Shown here in pieces: positions 35,173-43,665 of a DNA stretch of 64,000 bases (positions within the stretch are counted from its first letter, which is position 1; the number at the start of each line of letters is the position of its first letter). Origin of the DNA: Flavihumibacter cheonanensis (GTDB lineage: Bacteria; Bacteroidota; Bacteroidia; Chitinophagales; Chitinophagaceae); NCBI RefSeq assembly GCF_022352215.1, contig NZ_JAKRWF010000001.1:930001-994000 (forward strand), in the 5' to 3' direction. Below the pieces are notes generated by a model. That model did not search any database. It saw only the letters and a list, made by a program, of their open reading frames with translations, and was not told the DNA's origin. The position numbers and the translations under genes are program-made.

Positions 35173-35667
35173 TCAGCTTTTCATATTGATGTACTGCAGG
35201 GGAATCGCCAGGTTCCAGGTTTTGCTTGCCTGAATAACTGCCTGGAGATCATCGATCTTTTTGCCCGTTACCCGAACGATATCATCCATAATGGCAGCCT
35301 GCACCTTCAAACCGCTGTCTTTGATCAGCTTTACGATCTTCTTGGCATCCTCCTGCTTGAGTCCATTCCTGACAGGGATTTCTTTTTTCCAGTTTTTTCC
35401 GCTTTGAAAGCCCGCCTTGGCTTCGAAATCGTAAATATTGGCGTCGAGTCCTTGTTTGATAGAACGACTGATCAGTACATCCAGCACCTGGTTCAGTTTC
35501 ATTTCACTTTCCACTTCAATGGTTAGTCGAAATTCCTTTTTATTCAGATCAATCTCCACCGGGGAGCCCTTAAAATCAAACCGGTTGGTGATTTCCTTTT
35601 TTACCGTATTTATAGCATTATCCAGGGTTTGGATATCCACTTTGCTAACAATGTCAAATGATGCCAT
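35173..35667 (-). CDS. YajQ family cyclic di-GMP/nucleotide-binding protein
   Basis: A 164-residue two-domain protein of the YajQ family. Blocks include FDIVSKVDIQTLDNAINTV, RFDFKGSPVEIDLNKKEF, and RNGLKQEDAKKIVKLIKDSGLKVQA with VTGKKIDDLQAVI. In Xanthomonas a homologue binds c-di-GMP and acts with a transcription factor; in other bacteria the role is unclear. A perfect 24-bp palindrome lies immediately upstream (35684). Confidence 0.93.
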   Translation of the reverse strand: MASFDIVSKVDIQTLDNAINTVKKEITNRFDFKGSPVEIDLNKKEFRLTIEVESEMKLNQVLDVLISRSIKQGLDANIYDFEAKAGFQSGKNWKKEIPVRNGLKQEDAKKIVKLIKDSGLKVQAAIMDDIVRVTGKKIDDLQAVIQASKTWNLAIPLQYINMKS

Positions 35668-35683
35668 GGCTTACTTTTTTAAC

Positions 35684-35707
35684 TACCCGTCGGGTACCCG
35701 ACGGGTA
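35684..35707. promoter_or_regulatory. 24-bp perfect palindrome upstream of yajQ
   Basis: A perfect inverted repeat with half-site TACCCGTCGGGT and no spacer lies 17 bases before the yajQ start. A TACATTTG box (minus strand, 35715-35708) matches the Bacteroidota -7 consensus and places transcription start inside the palindrome. It could be an operator or an unusually compact 5' mRNA hairpin. Confidence 0.7.
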
Positions 35708-35714
35708 CAAATGT

Positions 35715-35744
35715 AAAAAAACGTCCTGTAGAAACAGGACGTTT
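35715..35744 (-). terminator. Terminator of the first TonB-type receptor gene
   Basis: Stem AAACGTCCTGT / ACAGGACGTTT with a four-base loop and a run of seven T on the minus strand, about 31 bases after the receptor stop. Its T-run overlaps the proposed yajQ promoter. Confidence 0.85.
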
Positions 35745-35775
35745 GAACCTTAAACTAACACTCATAGAGAAAAAA

Positions 35776-38232
35776 CTATTGCTGACTGTTGTTTCCAACA
35801 CGATTTTGTTCATCTATTGCACTGCCCGTGCGCCTTCTTTGCGGACCTCCATTCGCTTTTCCAAACCGGTAGCTGAAGTTCAATGCTACCCTTCTGTTAT
35901 CCCACCGGGCGTTTATCCTTGTATCGATATTCCCAAATTGGGTATAACCGCTGAAACGCATAAGAAATAAAGGATCCGTTACGGAAAGTTTGAGCGTACC
36001 CTTTGATTTCAGCACCTGCTTGGACAAGCCGAATGAAAACATACCCATTGGTCTGGCAATGATCAGACCGCCATCCTGCATTTTGGTGCGATAAAATCCA
36101 CTCAGTTCGGCACCCCAGGTTTTGGCGAATTTGAACTGGTTGTTCACATTACCCATAAAAGACGTAATGGATGCATCCAGGGGAGTATTATTTACAAATC
36201 CCTCGAAATAGTTGTTAAACAAGTTGCCGTAGAGTGAAACTGTCCACCATTTGGTAAGGGATTGATTATAACTGAGTGCAATACCAATATTTCTCCGGGT
36301 GGCAATATTCTCTTTGGTCTGGAAAGTGACTTTGGTTGTATCATTTTGCTTCAGGATATCGTTGATCACATCTGTAGTTCGGGTATAGTTTACCGTAGTA
36401 TTGATGATTCCCTTATAGTTGTGAGAAAGTTCCACATTATGGGTGAATTGTGGCTGCAGGTTGGGGTTACCCATCCGGAATGTATACTGATCAAGGAAAA
36501 ACTGGAAAGGATTCATGTCCTGGTAATTAGGGCGCTCAATCCTTCTTCCGTAGTTCGCGGTGAGGGTATTTTTTTCATTTAGTTTATAACTGGCGAATAT
36601 GGTAGGAAAGAGTTGTACGTAATTTCGAATGAACCGATCATTGTTCACGATTTGTTTACCTTTTGCATACGTGTGTTCCAGGCGAAGGCCGGTTTGCAGT
36701 GCCCATTTTTTAAACTCCTTGTTATAATTAAGATAGGCTGCATTGATATTCTCTTCATAGATGAACTGGTTGGACCTGGAAAAATCCGCTACCCAATCCT
36801 TACCCTGATTATCCCATATTCTGAAAGCCGCATCATTATCTGTTGTAACATAACTTGATTTAATTCCAGCTTCCAGTTTGGAGGTTTTATTGAGTGGATG
36901 CACATAATCCGTTTTGAAACTGTAGATCCGGATATCTGAAGGCAGATCTCCTCTTAATAAAAAGGAATCAGCTACTGAATTCTGTGGGAGTAAATAAGTA
37001 AAGTTATCAGAAGTCTGTAAAGCATTGGTGCCATACCAGATAAAGTCAAGATCTGCTGTAAGTTCCCGGCCTGTTGTATCCAATCGTTTGCGGAAATTAA
37101 AATTGGATCCGAAATTTTTCCAGGTATCCTTATTCAGACTGGAGGCCACATTGGATGATTCGGGATCCGATCCTCCATTGTAAATCAACGCTACACTGTT
37201 TGCTTTGAACTCACGGGGATTATAGGTTCCATTCACCTGAAAGCCGATAGTTGTCTTTTTGTTTATGGAATACTCAAGTCCGGTACGGAGGCTCAGATTA
37301 TGGCTATGAAATTTTCCCTTTGAAGTCTGATCAAACACTGAACCAATCGTTTCATTCGCTTTGGGAGAAAATTTGCGAACCAGGTCGAGATCATTGAAAC
37401 CTGCCCAATAGGAATAACTTGCCGTACTGAAGATTGTTAGTTTATCTTTTTTGTAATTGATATTGATGCTATTCGGCGATTTTGGATAGACACCCTGAAC
37501 AAAACCAAGATTAATAGATCCATTAAATCCGTTTTGACGGCCCTTTTTCGTTCTTATATTAATGATTCCACTGTTGCCCGAAGCATCGTATTTGGCGGAG
37601 GGCTGGGTCATGATCTCCACCGTTTCCAATTGATTGGAAGGAGTGTTACGTAGCAGGTTGGCAAGGTCCTGACCTCCTAAATAAGTTTGCTTTCCGTCTA
37701 CCAAAACGATTACTCCCTGCTTACCTTTAAGACTGATATTTCCATCCCGATCTACGGAGACTCCGGGAGCTTTTTCCAAAACATCCAGGGCTGTTCCTCC
37801 GGCATTCGAAATAAAAGCATCCACATTCACTACGGTTTTATCGGCTTTTACTTCCACCATGGGTTTGCGGGCGGTTACTGTTACTCCCTGAAGGCTTTTC
37901 TCGGCCGCTTTCAGCTGAACAGCTGGCAGTTCTACAGTTGCATTATCGCCTAATTTAACTTCATCGCTATTAAAGGATTCAAACCCTACAGCTGATACCT
38001 GTACCAATATGGCTGCTGCCGGTAATTGAATAATTTCAAAGTTCCCTTCTTTATCAGTAGTACCGATTTTTATCAGTTTTTTGGAATTGCTTTCCAGTAA
38101 AGTAATGGTTGCAGCTTCAAGAGGTTGTCCGCTTGGATCCTTCACCTTCCCTTTCAATGTTGCGCCCTGCTGGGCCATTAGTGTAGTAATGGTTGCCAGG
38201 AAAAGAATGAGTGTTTGTATAAATTTTTTCAT
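35776..38232 (-). CDS. TonB-dependent-receptor-like outer-membrane protein (CarboxypepD_reg, OMP barrel)
   Basis: An 818-residue outer-membrane protein. A signal peptide ending MAQ is followed by a CarboxypepD_reg-like Ig domain (about 22-100), a plug domain (VNVDAFISNAGGTALDVLEKAPG; GKQGVIVLVDGKQTYLGG) and a large barrel (OMP_b-brl_3 type) ending in VALNFSYRFGK and a short Arg/Asn-rich tail. These proteins import or bind large substrates, or process exported material; the ligand is unknown. It is a close tandem paralogue of the gene at 38460. No SusD partner or anti-sigma factor is adjacent. Confidence 0.88.
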   Translation of the reverse strand: MKKFIQTLILFLATITTLMAQQGATLKGKVKDPSGQPLEAATITLLESNSKKLIKIGTTDKEGNFEIIQLPAAAILVQVSAVGFESFNSDEVKLGDNATVELPAVQLKAAEKSLQGVTVTARKPMVEVKADKTVVNVDAFISNAGGTALDVLEKAPGVSVDRDGNISLKGKQGVIVLVDGKQTYLGGQDLANLLRNTPSNQLETVEIMTQPSAKYDASGNSGIINIRTKKGRQNGFNGSINLGFVQGVYPKSPNSININYKKDKLTIFSTASYSYWAGFNDLDLVRKFSPKANETIGSVFDQTSKGKFHSHNLSLRTGLEYSINKKTTIGFQVNGTYNPREFKANSVALIYNGGSDPESSNVASSLNKDTWKNFGSNFNFRKRLDTTGRELTADLDFIWYGTNALQTSDNFTYLLPQNSVADSFLLRGDLPSDIRIYSFKTDYVHPLNKTSKLEAGIKSSYVTTDNDAAFRIWDNQGKDWVADFSRSNQFIYEENINAAYLNYNKEFKKWALQTGLRLEHTYAKGKQIVNNDRFIRNYVQLFPTIFASYKLNEKNTLTANYGRRIERPNYQDMNPFQFFLDQYTFRMGNPNLQPQFTHNVELSHNYKGIINTTVNYTRTTDVINDILKQNDTTKVTFQTKENIATRRNIGIALSYNQSLTKWWTVSLYGNLFNNYFEGFVNNTPLDASITSFMGNVNNQFKFAKTWGAELSGFYRTKMQDGGLIIARPMGMFSFGLSKQVLKSKGTLKLSVTDPLFLMRFSGYTQFGNIDTRINARWDNRRVALNFSYRFGKANGGPQRRRTGSAIDEQNRVGNNSQQ

Positions 38233-38360
38233 GTGAAAGGTTTAATGCGGTTCCGAAATCGAAATTGATATTTCTGTGTAGTGCAAAAAAGTGAATTGGG
38301 GCGAACGGTTCAAATCAAGTACGAAAGAGTACGTAATAAACTTATCTTGTAGGTAAGGTT

Positions 38361-38396
38361 TTGTTAAACGCTCCGCTGAAGCGGAACGTTTAACAA
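38361..38396. terminator. Hairpin between the two TonB-type receptor genes
   Basis: A 16-base stem with one mismatch and a TGAA loop (TTGTTAAACGCTCCGC / GCGGAACGTTTAACAA). No T-run follows on either strand, so it may be an atypical terminator or an mRNA-stabilising hairpin. The heptamer array at 38398 abuts it. Confidence 0.6.
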
Positions 38397-38397
38397 G

Positions 38398-38434
38398 GTG
38401 AGACGTGAGACGTGAAACGTGAAAAGTAAGAAAG
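38398..38434 (+). repeat. Short heptanucleotide array, single arm
   Basis: Units GTGAGAC, GTGAGAC, GTGAAAC, GTGAAAA and a degenerate GTAAGAAAG. It lies between the hairpin at 38361 and the stop of the second receptor gene, and is antisense to that gene, unlike the paired arrays elsewhere. Confidence 0.85.
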
Positions 38435-38459
38435 GTTTAATGGTAATGGATGAATTCAG

Positions 38460-40940
38460 TTAATTGCTACCTCCCATTTTTACACGGTTTTGTTCATCAT
38501 TGGCTCCACCAATTTTACGACGGGGTTGTGTTCCTTTAATTGGTTTTCCAAAGCGATAAACAAACGACAGGTTTACTACACGGGTATCGCGAAGGTTTAT
38601 AAAGCTCGCATTGGTTGTTTGGAAATTAATGGTTCCTTTTACTTTCTGCGTGTAGAACATATCTCTTACATTCAGCTTAAGCGTTCCTTTTGATTTCAAT
38701 ATCTGTTTGGAAATTCCTGCAGCTGCAGCGCCGAGGGGATCAATCAGGATTTGTCCTTCTACCCCTTTGCTTCTATACCAGCCACTGAGTTCCGCACTCC
38801 AGCCTTTTTTAAACTTGAACTGGTTGTTGATATTAGCCATGAAAGTACCTGCTGATACATCAATGGTTTCATTATTGAGTTCCCCTTTGAATTGATTGTA
38901 ATTGTAGTTGGTGTATACAATTGCTGTCCACCATTTTTGAACCGGAATCTGTGCGCTCACTGAAATACCAGCATTCTGACGGGAACCAATGTTTCCCTGG
39001 CGAACAATCGTTGCATACTCAGGTTCATTGAATTGTGGGTTTCCCTGGGAAAAGGTTTCACTGAAGAAATCCTTAGTATAACTGTAGTTCAGGGTGGTTG
39101 TCAGAAAACTGTTATAGGTATGCGTAAATTCTATGTTATGTGTGAACTGCGGTTGTAGGTAAGGGTTACCACGACCATACGTGTATTTATCCAGGAAGAA
39201 CAGGAAGGGATTCAGGTCCTGGTAAGCCGGACGGTCAATTCTCCTGCCATAAGACATTGCCAGTTGGTTTTTGTCATTGGCAGCATAACTGACAAATAAT
39301 GTTGGGAATAAACTGCCGTAATTGCGTTTGAAGCTGGAGTCTGCTCTTTGCGGGTTCCCAAACTGGTAGCCTTCATAACTGGTATGTTCGTATCGAAGGC
39401 CGGCCTGTATGCCAAATTTTTTGATCTGGCGATTGTAGTTCAGATAACCTGCAATAATATTTTCCTTGTAGTCGAAATTATTTGATTTGTCATAATCCGG
39501 TACCCATCCACCATTGATCAGGTTCGTATAACCAGCGACGTTATTGGTATTTACATAACTGGTTTTTAATCCGGCTTCCATTTTTGCGCCTTTTTTCAAT
39601 GGCTGGGTATAGTCGATTTTAGCGGAATAAATATCAATATCAATTGGCAGACGGCCTTTCAGGTGTTCGACTGTTTTGGGAGACCAGTTTGGATCATATA
39701 TAGTGTTTACAAATAATTGTTCACTATTGGATCCGTACGTGACATAGTCCAGGTCAGCAGTCAATTCTCTTCCGGTGGAGTCAAACTGGTGACGCATATT
39801 CACGTTGATGCTTTTGTTTTTCCAGAGATCCCTGTTGGAACTGGTAGCAGTTATGATAGAGTCATTTTGGGCTGCGGCGTTCATCATGTAGCTGGTATTG
39901 AGGCCAGCTTGTTTCTCCGGACTAAAGTTCCCGTTAAGTACGATACCCAATGTAGTTTTCTTATTCAGGAAATAATCCGCGCCAATTTTCATGTTATAAT
40001 TCTTGTTCTCATTCTTCATGAAGGAAGTTTGCTCGAAAATGGCGGTAAGTTCTTTTGAGCTGGCATCCGAAAATTTCCGGTTGATGTTCAATTCCTGGAA
40101 ACTGTTCCAGATGCTATATCCTCCATTGGCAAAAAAATTGAATTTGCCGGTGCGGTAGTTCAGGTTCAAACTGTTATTCGTTTTCCAATAAGCTCCCTGT
40201 CCATAATTAAGGGTTAATGTGCCATTAAAACCTTTTTGCTTATTCTTTTTGGTTTTGATGTTGATAATTCCGGAATTACCAGCTGCATCATATTTGGCAG
40301 AAGGATTGGTTACAAGTTCAATCTGATCGATGGAACTGGCTGGCATGGATTTCAATAAATTAGCCAGCTGTTCACCAGTAAGATAAGTTGGACGGCCATC
40401 CATCATTACCATGACGCTTTGTTTTCCTTTCAGGCTGATATTACCGTCCTTATCTACCATAACGCCAGGTGATTTTTCCAGTACTTCCAGGGCGGTTGCG
40501 CCAACATTGGTTACAGCTGCGTCCACATTCACAACAGTTTTGTCTATTTTCTGCTCAATGAATGGTTTACGGTGAACAACCGTAACACCTTGCATTTCAC
40601 TGGAAACAGGATTGAGTTGAATTGATGGTAATTGAATAGCAGCATTGGCAGCACTTAATTCAAATTCGGCTGAATACGCTTTTTCATGACCAATGGCAGA
40701 ATACAGCAGCAGGTAACGGCCAAAGGACAGGTCCAGGAATTCAAAATTCCCGGACTTGTCAGTTGATTGCAGTTTCACTGCAGAAGAGTCTTTTGCCAGC
40801 AGTACAGTAATGGTAACAGCTTCTGCCGGCTTTTGCTGTTTGTCCGTCACATTCCCCTTAACTGAGGTAGTGCTTTGGCCCATGCTGACGAAGGATAAGG
40901 TGGATAAGGCAATTGTCAGCAGAAAGAGTGTCTTTTTCAT
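38460..40940 (-). CDS. TonB-dependent-receptor-like outer-membrane protein, tandem paralogue
   Basis: An 826-residue protein with the same layout as the gene at 35776: signal peptide (TIALSTLSFVSMGQ), CarboxypepD_reg-like domain, plug (VNVDAAVTNVGATALEVLEKSPG; KQSVMVMMDGRPTYLTGEQ) and barrel ending VVNLSFVYRFGKPIKG. The C-terminal tail GGANDEQNRVKM resembles the DEQNRVGN tail of the paralogue. Tandem duplication is clear, and the barrel loops differ most, which suggests different ligands. A TACTTTTG -7 box on the minus strand at 40997-40990 fits its promoter. Confidence 0.88.
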   Translation of the reverse strand: MKKTLFLLTIALSTLSFVSMGQSTTSVKGNVTDKQQKPAEAVTITVLLAKDSSAVKLQSTDKSGNFEFLDLSFGRYLLLYSAIGHEKAYSAEFELSAANAAIQLPSIQLNPVSSEMQGVTVVHRKPFIEQKIDKTVVNVDAAVTNVGATALEVLEKSPGVMVDKDGNISLKGKQSVMVMMDGRPTYLTGEQLANLLKSMPASSIDQIELVTNPSAKYDAAGNSGIINIKTKKNKQKGFNGTLTLNYGQGAYWKTNNSLNLNYRTGKFNFFANGGYSIWNSFQELNINRKFSDASSKELTAIFEQTSFMKNENKNYNMKIGADYFLNKKTTLGIVLNGNFSPEKQAGLNTSYMMNAAAQNDSIITATSSNRDLWKNKSINVNMRHQFDSTGRELTADLDYVTYGSNSEQLFVNTIYDPNWSPKTVEHLKGRLPIDIDIYSAKIDYTQPLKKGAKMEAGLKTSYVNTNNVAGYTNLINGGWVPDYDKSNNFDYKENIIAGYLNYNRQIKKFGIQAGLRYEHTSYEGYQFGNPQRADSSFKRNYGSLFPTLFVSYAANDKNQLAMSYGRRIDRPAYQDLNPFLFFLDKYTYGRGNPYLQPQFTHNIEFTHTYNSFLTTTLNYSYTKDFFSETFSQGNPQFNEPEYATIVRQGNIGSRQNAGISVSAQIPVQKWWTAIVYTNYNYNQFKGELNNETIDVSAGTFMANINNQFKFKKGWSAELSGWYRSKGVEGQILIDPLGAAAAGISKQILKSKGTLKLNVRDMFYTQKVKGTINFQTTNASFINLRDTRVVNLSFVYRFGKPIKGTQPRRKIGGANDEQNRVKMGGSN

Positions 40941-40989
40941 GTCTAAGGTTCTTTAATTAGTTTGGTACCGTTTAAGGTTAATTACAAGT

Positions 40990-40997
40990 CAAAAGTA
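40990..40997 (-). promoter_or_regulatory. Candidate -7 box of the second receptor gene
   Basis: TACTTTTG on the minus strand matches TAnnTTTG exactly, about 50 bases before the start codon. I see no TTTG at the expected -33 distance, so support is partial. Confidence 0.35.
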
Positions 40998-41135
40998 GGT
41001 ACTATGTTATGCAATGTACATTGTTTTGTGTTGGATGGCTTATTTTACTGATTTACGGCAAAAGGCCACATGAACATTGGACGATTAAGTCTGAATTAGG
41101 TTACAAGGATTGGAAGTTTCCTGATGAATGGTAGT

Positions 41136-41175
41136 AAAACAGGAAGAGCGGCCTATTGGCCGCTCTTCCTGTTTT
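41136..41175. terminator. Bidirectional terminator downstream of lgt
   Basis: A perfect 18-base stem (AAAACAGGAAGAGCGGCC and its complement) with a four-base TATT loop. A/T ends on both sides allow termination in both directions; it is 14 bases after the lgt stop on the minus strand. The remaining bases to 40940 hold only the candidate -7 box. Confidence 0.9.
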
Positions 41176-41189
41176 TACAAAGAAATCAG

Positions 41190-42350
41190 TTAGCTTTTGA
41201 GTTTTTGGGGATGAGTTTGCTGGTATTTTTTGGCCCAAAACCAGATGATGATTCCGGTAATTACCAGTAGTGAGGAGATAATTTCCGCCTGGGTAGGCTG
41301 AAATCCGAATATAGTATACTTGGTATTTACCCTGATTTTTTCAATAAAGAATCGCTCAATACCATTAACTGCCAGGTAGAGTCCGAAGAGCCGGCCTGGT
41401 ACTGGGATTTTCTTTCTAAGGCTCCAAAGGAATGCAAACAAAATCAAACAGGCGATCGTCTCATATAGTGGTGTCGGATAAACGGGTAATGGCAATTCAT
41501 TGCAATAATTACCCTCACAACCTGGAATAGGAACTCCGGCATTAATAACATTATGGGGGTAGGTATAAGACCAAACCCAGTCTGGCAACCAGGAATAAGG
41601 ATTCGGTCGATTGTTAACTATACCCCAGTCACCATCTCCCGCAACCTGACATCCGATTCTCCCAATTCCATATGCGAGCATCAGTGCAGGTGCAGCCGAA
41701 TCACAGAGATGCCGGATGCCGATCTTATGTTTTCTTGCATACCAAATAATTGCAATAGCCGCACATATCAACCCCCCATAAAAGGTTAGTCCGCTAAAGG
41801 AGAGTAAGGCACCGATTGGATCGGCTACAAATTCGTTCCAGTTTTCGAGGTTGTGAAATATCTTGGCACCAGCAAATCCGAAGAGCGCAGCAAATACTAC
41901 AAAATCGCCTACCCTGTCATGTGGCCAGATTCGGATTACTCTTTTTTCAGGCTTGGGTAAACGCTGTTTCTGCTTCTCTCTCCATTTCAACCCGGCAAAT
42001 AAAAATCCAAGTAATATGCCAGAGCCGACTGAACCTTGAGAGGAAAATATAAACTCCTGAGGATCTTCCGGTCCCAATACAAAGGCACCAATAATTTTAT
42101 ATCCCAATAAAAAACCAAGAATAAAATTGGTAATCAATTCCGCAATACTGGCGGGCTCTCCTACTGTGATAGTTGTTTCTTCATACTGAAGATGCCCTTC
42201 CCTGCTTTTTCGTTTAAGCTCAAGGGTTAGTATCCAGGCAGCTCCCAGGAAAGCAAGCGCAACAAAGAAACCAAAGGAATTGATGAATCGTAATCCGGGC
42301 AGATTAACTCCAAACAGATCCTTAAAAGCGTAATATAAATTGGGATACAT
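41190..42350 (-). CDS. lgt: Prolipoprotein diacylglyceryl transferase
   Basis: A 386-residue inner-membrane enzyme that adds diacylglycerol from phosphatidylglycerol to the lipobox cysteine of prolipoproteins. It has about seven to eight hydrophobic helices. The family region LAYGIGRIGCQVAGDGDWG (about 225-243) aligns with the E. coli signature GRIGNFINGELWG but lacks its Asn; later blocks YPTPLYETIACL and RFFIEKIRVN are typical. It is about 95 residues longer than E. coli Lgt, mainly at the N-terminus and in the GDGDWG loop. Single gene with terminators on both sides. Confidence 0.92.
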   Translation of the reverse strand: MYPNLYYAFKDLFGVNLPGLRFINSFGFFVALAFLGAAWILTLELKRKSREGHLQYEETTITVGEPASIAELITNFILGFLLGYKIIGAFVLGPEDPQEFIFSSQGSVGSGILLGFLFAGLKWREKQKQRLPKPEKRVIRIWPHDRVGDFVVFAALFGFAGAKIFHNLENWNEFVADPIGALLSFSGLTFYGGLICAAIAIIWYARKHKIGIRHLCDSAAPALMLAYGIGRIGCQVAGDGDWGIVNNRPNPYSWLPDWVWSYTYPHNVINAGVPIPGCEGNYCNELPLPVYPTPLYETIACLILFAFLWSLRKKIPVPGRLFGLYLAVNGIERFFIEKIRVNTKYTIFGFQPTQAEIISSLLVITGIIIWFWAKKYQQTHPQKLKS

Positions 42351-42406
42351 GAATTGTTGATTAATGGCCTATTTCTGCGCAATGATAAGAAATATGGAGC
42401 CGGCAA

Positions 42407-42436
42407 AAAAATAACCCCTCCTTAAAAGGAGGGGTT
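42407..42436 (-). terminator. Terminator of the bacilliredoxin gene
   Basis: Stem AACCCCTCCTT / AAGGAGGGGTT with a tiny AA-containing loop and a T-run on the minus strand, 20 bases past the stop. It separates the gene from lgt. Confidence 0.85.
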
Positions 42437-42456
42437 ACCTGGTATTTTCTGAAAGC

Positions 42457-42870
42457 TTAACAATATTGCTCAAACGCTGCAATCAGGTTGTGGGCAATCA
42501 TTTGTGCCGAACGACCTTCAATCATATGCCTTTCAATAAAATGAACCAACTGTCCATCCTTAAACAAGGCAATTGATGGGGAGGATGGTGGATAGGGCAG
42601 TAAATGCTCTCTTAATTTGCGAACAGCCTCAATGTCGAATCCCGCAAAACTGGTTGCGAGGTAATCAGGCTTTTTAGGACTGTTGTGTACAGCCATCAAA
42701 ACACCCGGACGGGCTGTACCTGCCGAACATCCACATACGGAATTTACTACCACCAGGGTTGTTCCGGCCTTTTTTAAATGACTATCTACTTCTTCAGGAG
42801 TCAGTAACTCAACAAATCCCTGTTCAGTTAACTCCTCTTTCATGGGCATTACTATCTCTGCTGGATACAT
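42457..42870 (-). CDS. BrxA/BrxB family bacilliredoxin
   Basis: A 137-residue thioredoxin-like protein of the YphP/YqiW (BrxA/BrxB) family. The active site is VCGCSAGTARPGV (CGC, about residues 45-48), and SPSIALFKDGQLVHFIERHMIEG is the family C-terminal block. In Bacillus it removes bacillithiol from modified proteins; Bacteroidota also carry these proteins, some alongside bacillithiol synthesis genes, none of which is in this window. Confidence 0.93.
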   Translation of the reverse strand: MYPAEIVMPMKEELTEQGFVELLTPEEVDSHLKKAGTTLVVVNSVCGCSAGTARPGVLMAVHNSPKKPDYLATSFAGFDIEAVRKLREHLLPYPPSSPSIALFKDGQLVHFIERHMIEGRSAQMIAHNLIAAFEQYC

Positions 42871-43088
42871 TATGTTGTTTTTTGAATTTGCAAATCTACT
42901 TTAAAAACATAAGAAAGCTTATTTGGTTCGTAGCTGTCAATATGGCGCCTTATTGATCAGGAGTAGTGTCATAATGTCTTTATGGCCTAGTCCATTTATG
43001 GGTTTTCTTCAAGTAATGGCAGAAATAAAGGGGTGGTATGCCAATTGAATACTAATCATTAAACACAAAAACAATAAAACTAAATAAG

Positions 43089-43523
43089 ATGACTAGAGTA
43101 AAATTCAATCAGCCGGCACGTCCTTTTTTTCATTTACTGGATGACTGGTTCCAGGAGTTTCCAACACGTAATCCGAAAGAAATTGTAAATGGCATTCACG
43201 CTGTACCGGTAAATATTCTGGAAACTTCTGATGCATATCACCTTGAGTTAAATGCTCCTGGCAGAACAAAGGAAGAATTTAAAATACAGGTAGAGAATGG
43301 GCTTCTGACTATTTCATACGATCAGAAAGAAAGCAAGGAGCAGGAAGGTGTGAAGCAAATCCGCCGTGAGTTTTCACAACTTTCATTCAAACGCAGTTTT
43401 ACACTGGACGACAAGATTGATGAAAATGGCATTCAGGCAAAATATGAGCAGGGCCTGCTCAAACTCTATCTTCCAAAAAAGGAAATAGTTGCCAATCAGC
43501 CCAAGCAAATTTCAATTCAATAA
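43089..43523 (+). CDS. Hsp20/alpha-crystallin family small heat-shock protein
   Basis: A 144-residue ATP-independent holdase. The alpha-crystallin domain covers about residues 38-130: DAYHLELNAPGRTKEEFKIQ, LLTISYDQKE, FKRSFTLDDKIDENGIQAKY and the conserved GLLKLYLPKKE. Oligomers hold unfolding proteins during stress. The 218 bases upstream to the divergent bacilliredoxin gene show no clear CIRCE or HAIR element. A terminator follows. Confidence 0.93.
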   Translation: MTRVKFNQPARPFFHLLDDWFQEFPTRNPKEIVNGIHAVPVNILETSDAYHLELNAPGRTKEEFKIQVENGLLTISYDQKESKEQEGVKQIRREFSQLSFKRSFTLDDKIDENGIQAKYEQGLLKLYLPKKEIVANQPKQISIQ

Positions 43524-43553
43524 GTGTTTCTCATAAGCAGTTGGTTTTGGTAT

Positions 43554-43583
43554 AGTCCCGATGTTTCTACTTCGGGACTTTTT
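43554..43583 (+). terminator. Terminator of the Hsp20 gene
   Basis: Stem AGTCCCGA / TCGGGACT with a ten-base loop and a T-run, about 30 bases after the hsp20 stop. Confidence 0.85.
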
Positions 43584-43665
43584 CTAACATACTGTTAAAG
43601 CTATCTCCGCTGAAAATGAAGTAATATTGCCACGATTTTCAGCATGATCCTTAAATAACCAGAGA

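Noticed and set aside
38398-38434. Insertion sequence end between the receptor genes
   Set aside because: No transposase, no target-site duplication and no matching inverted terminal repeat; the element belongs to the heptamer family.
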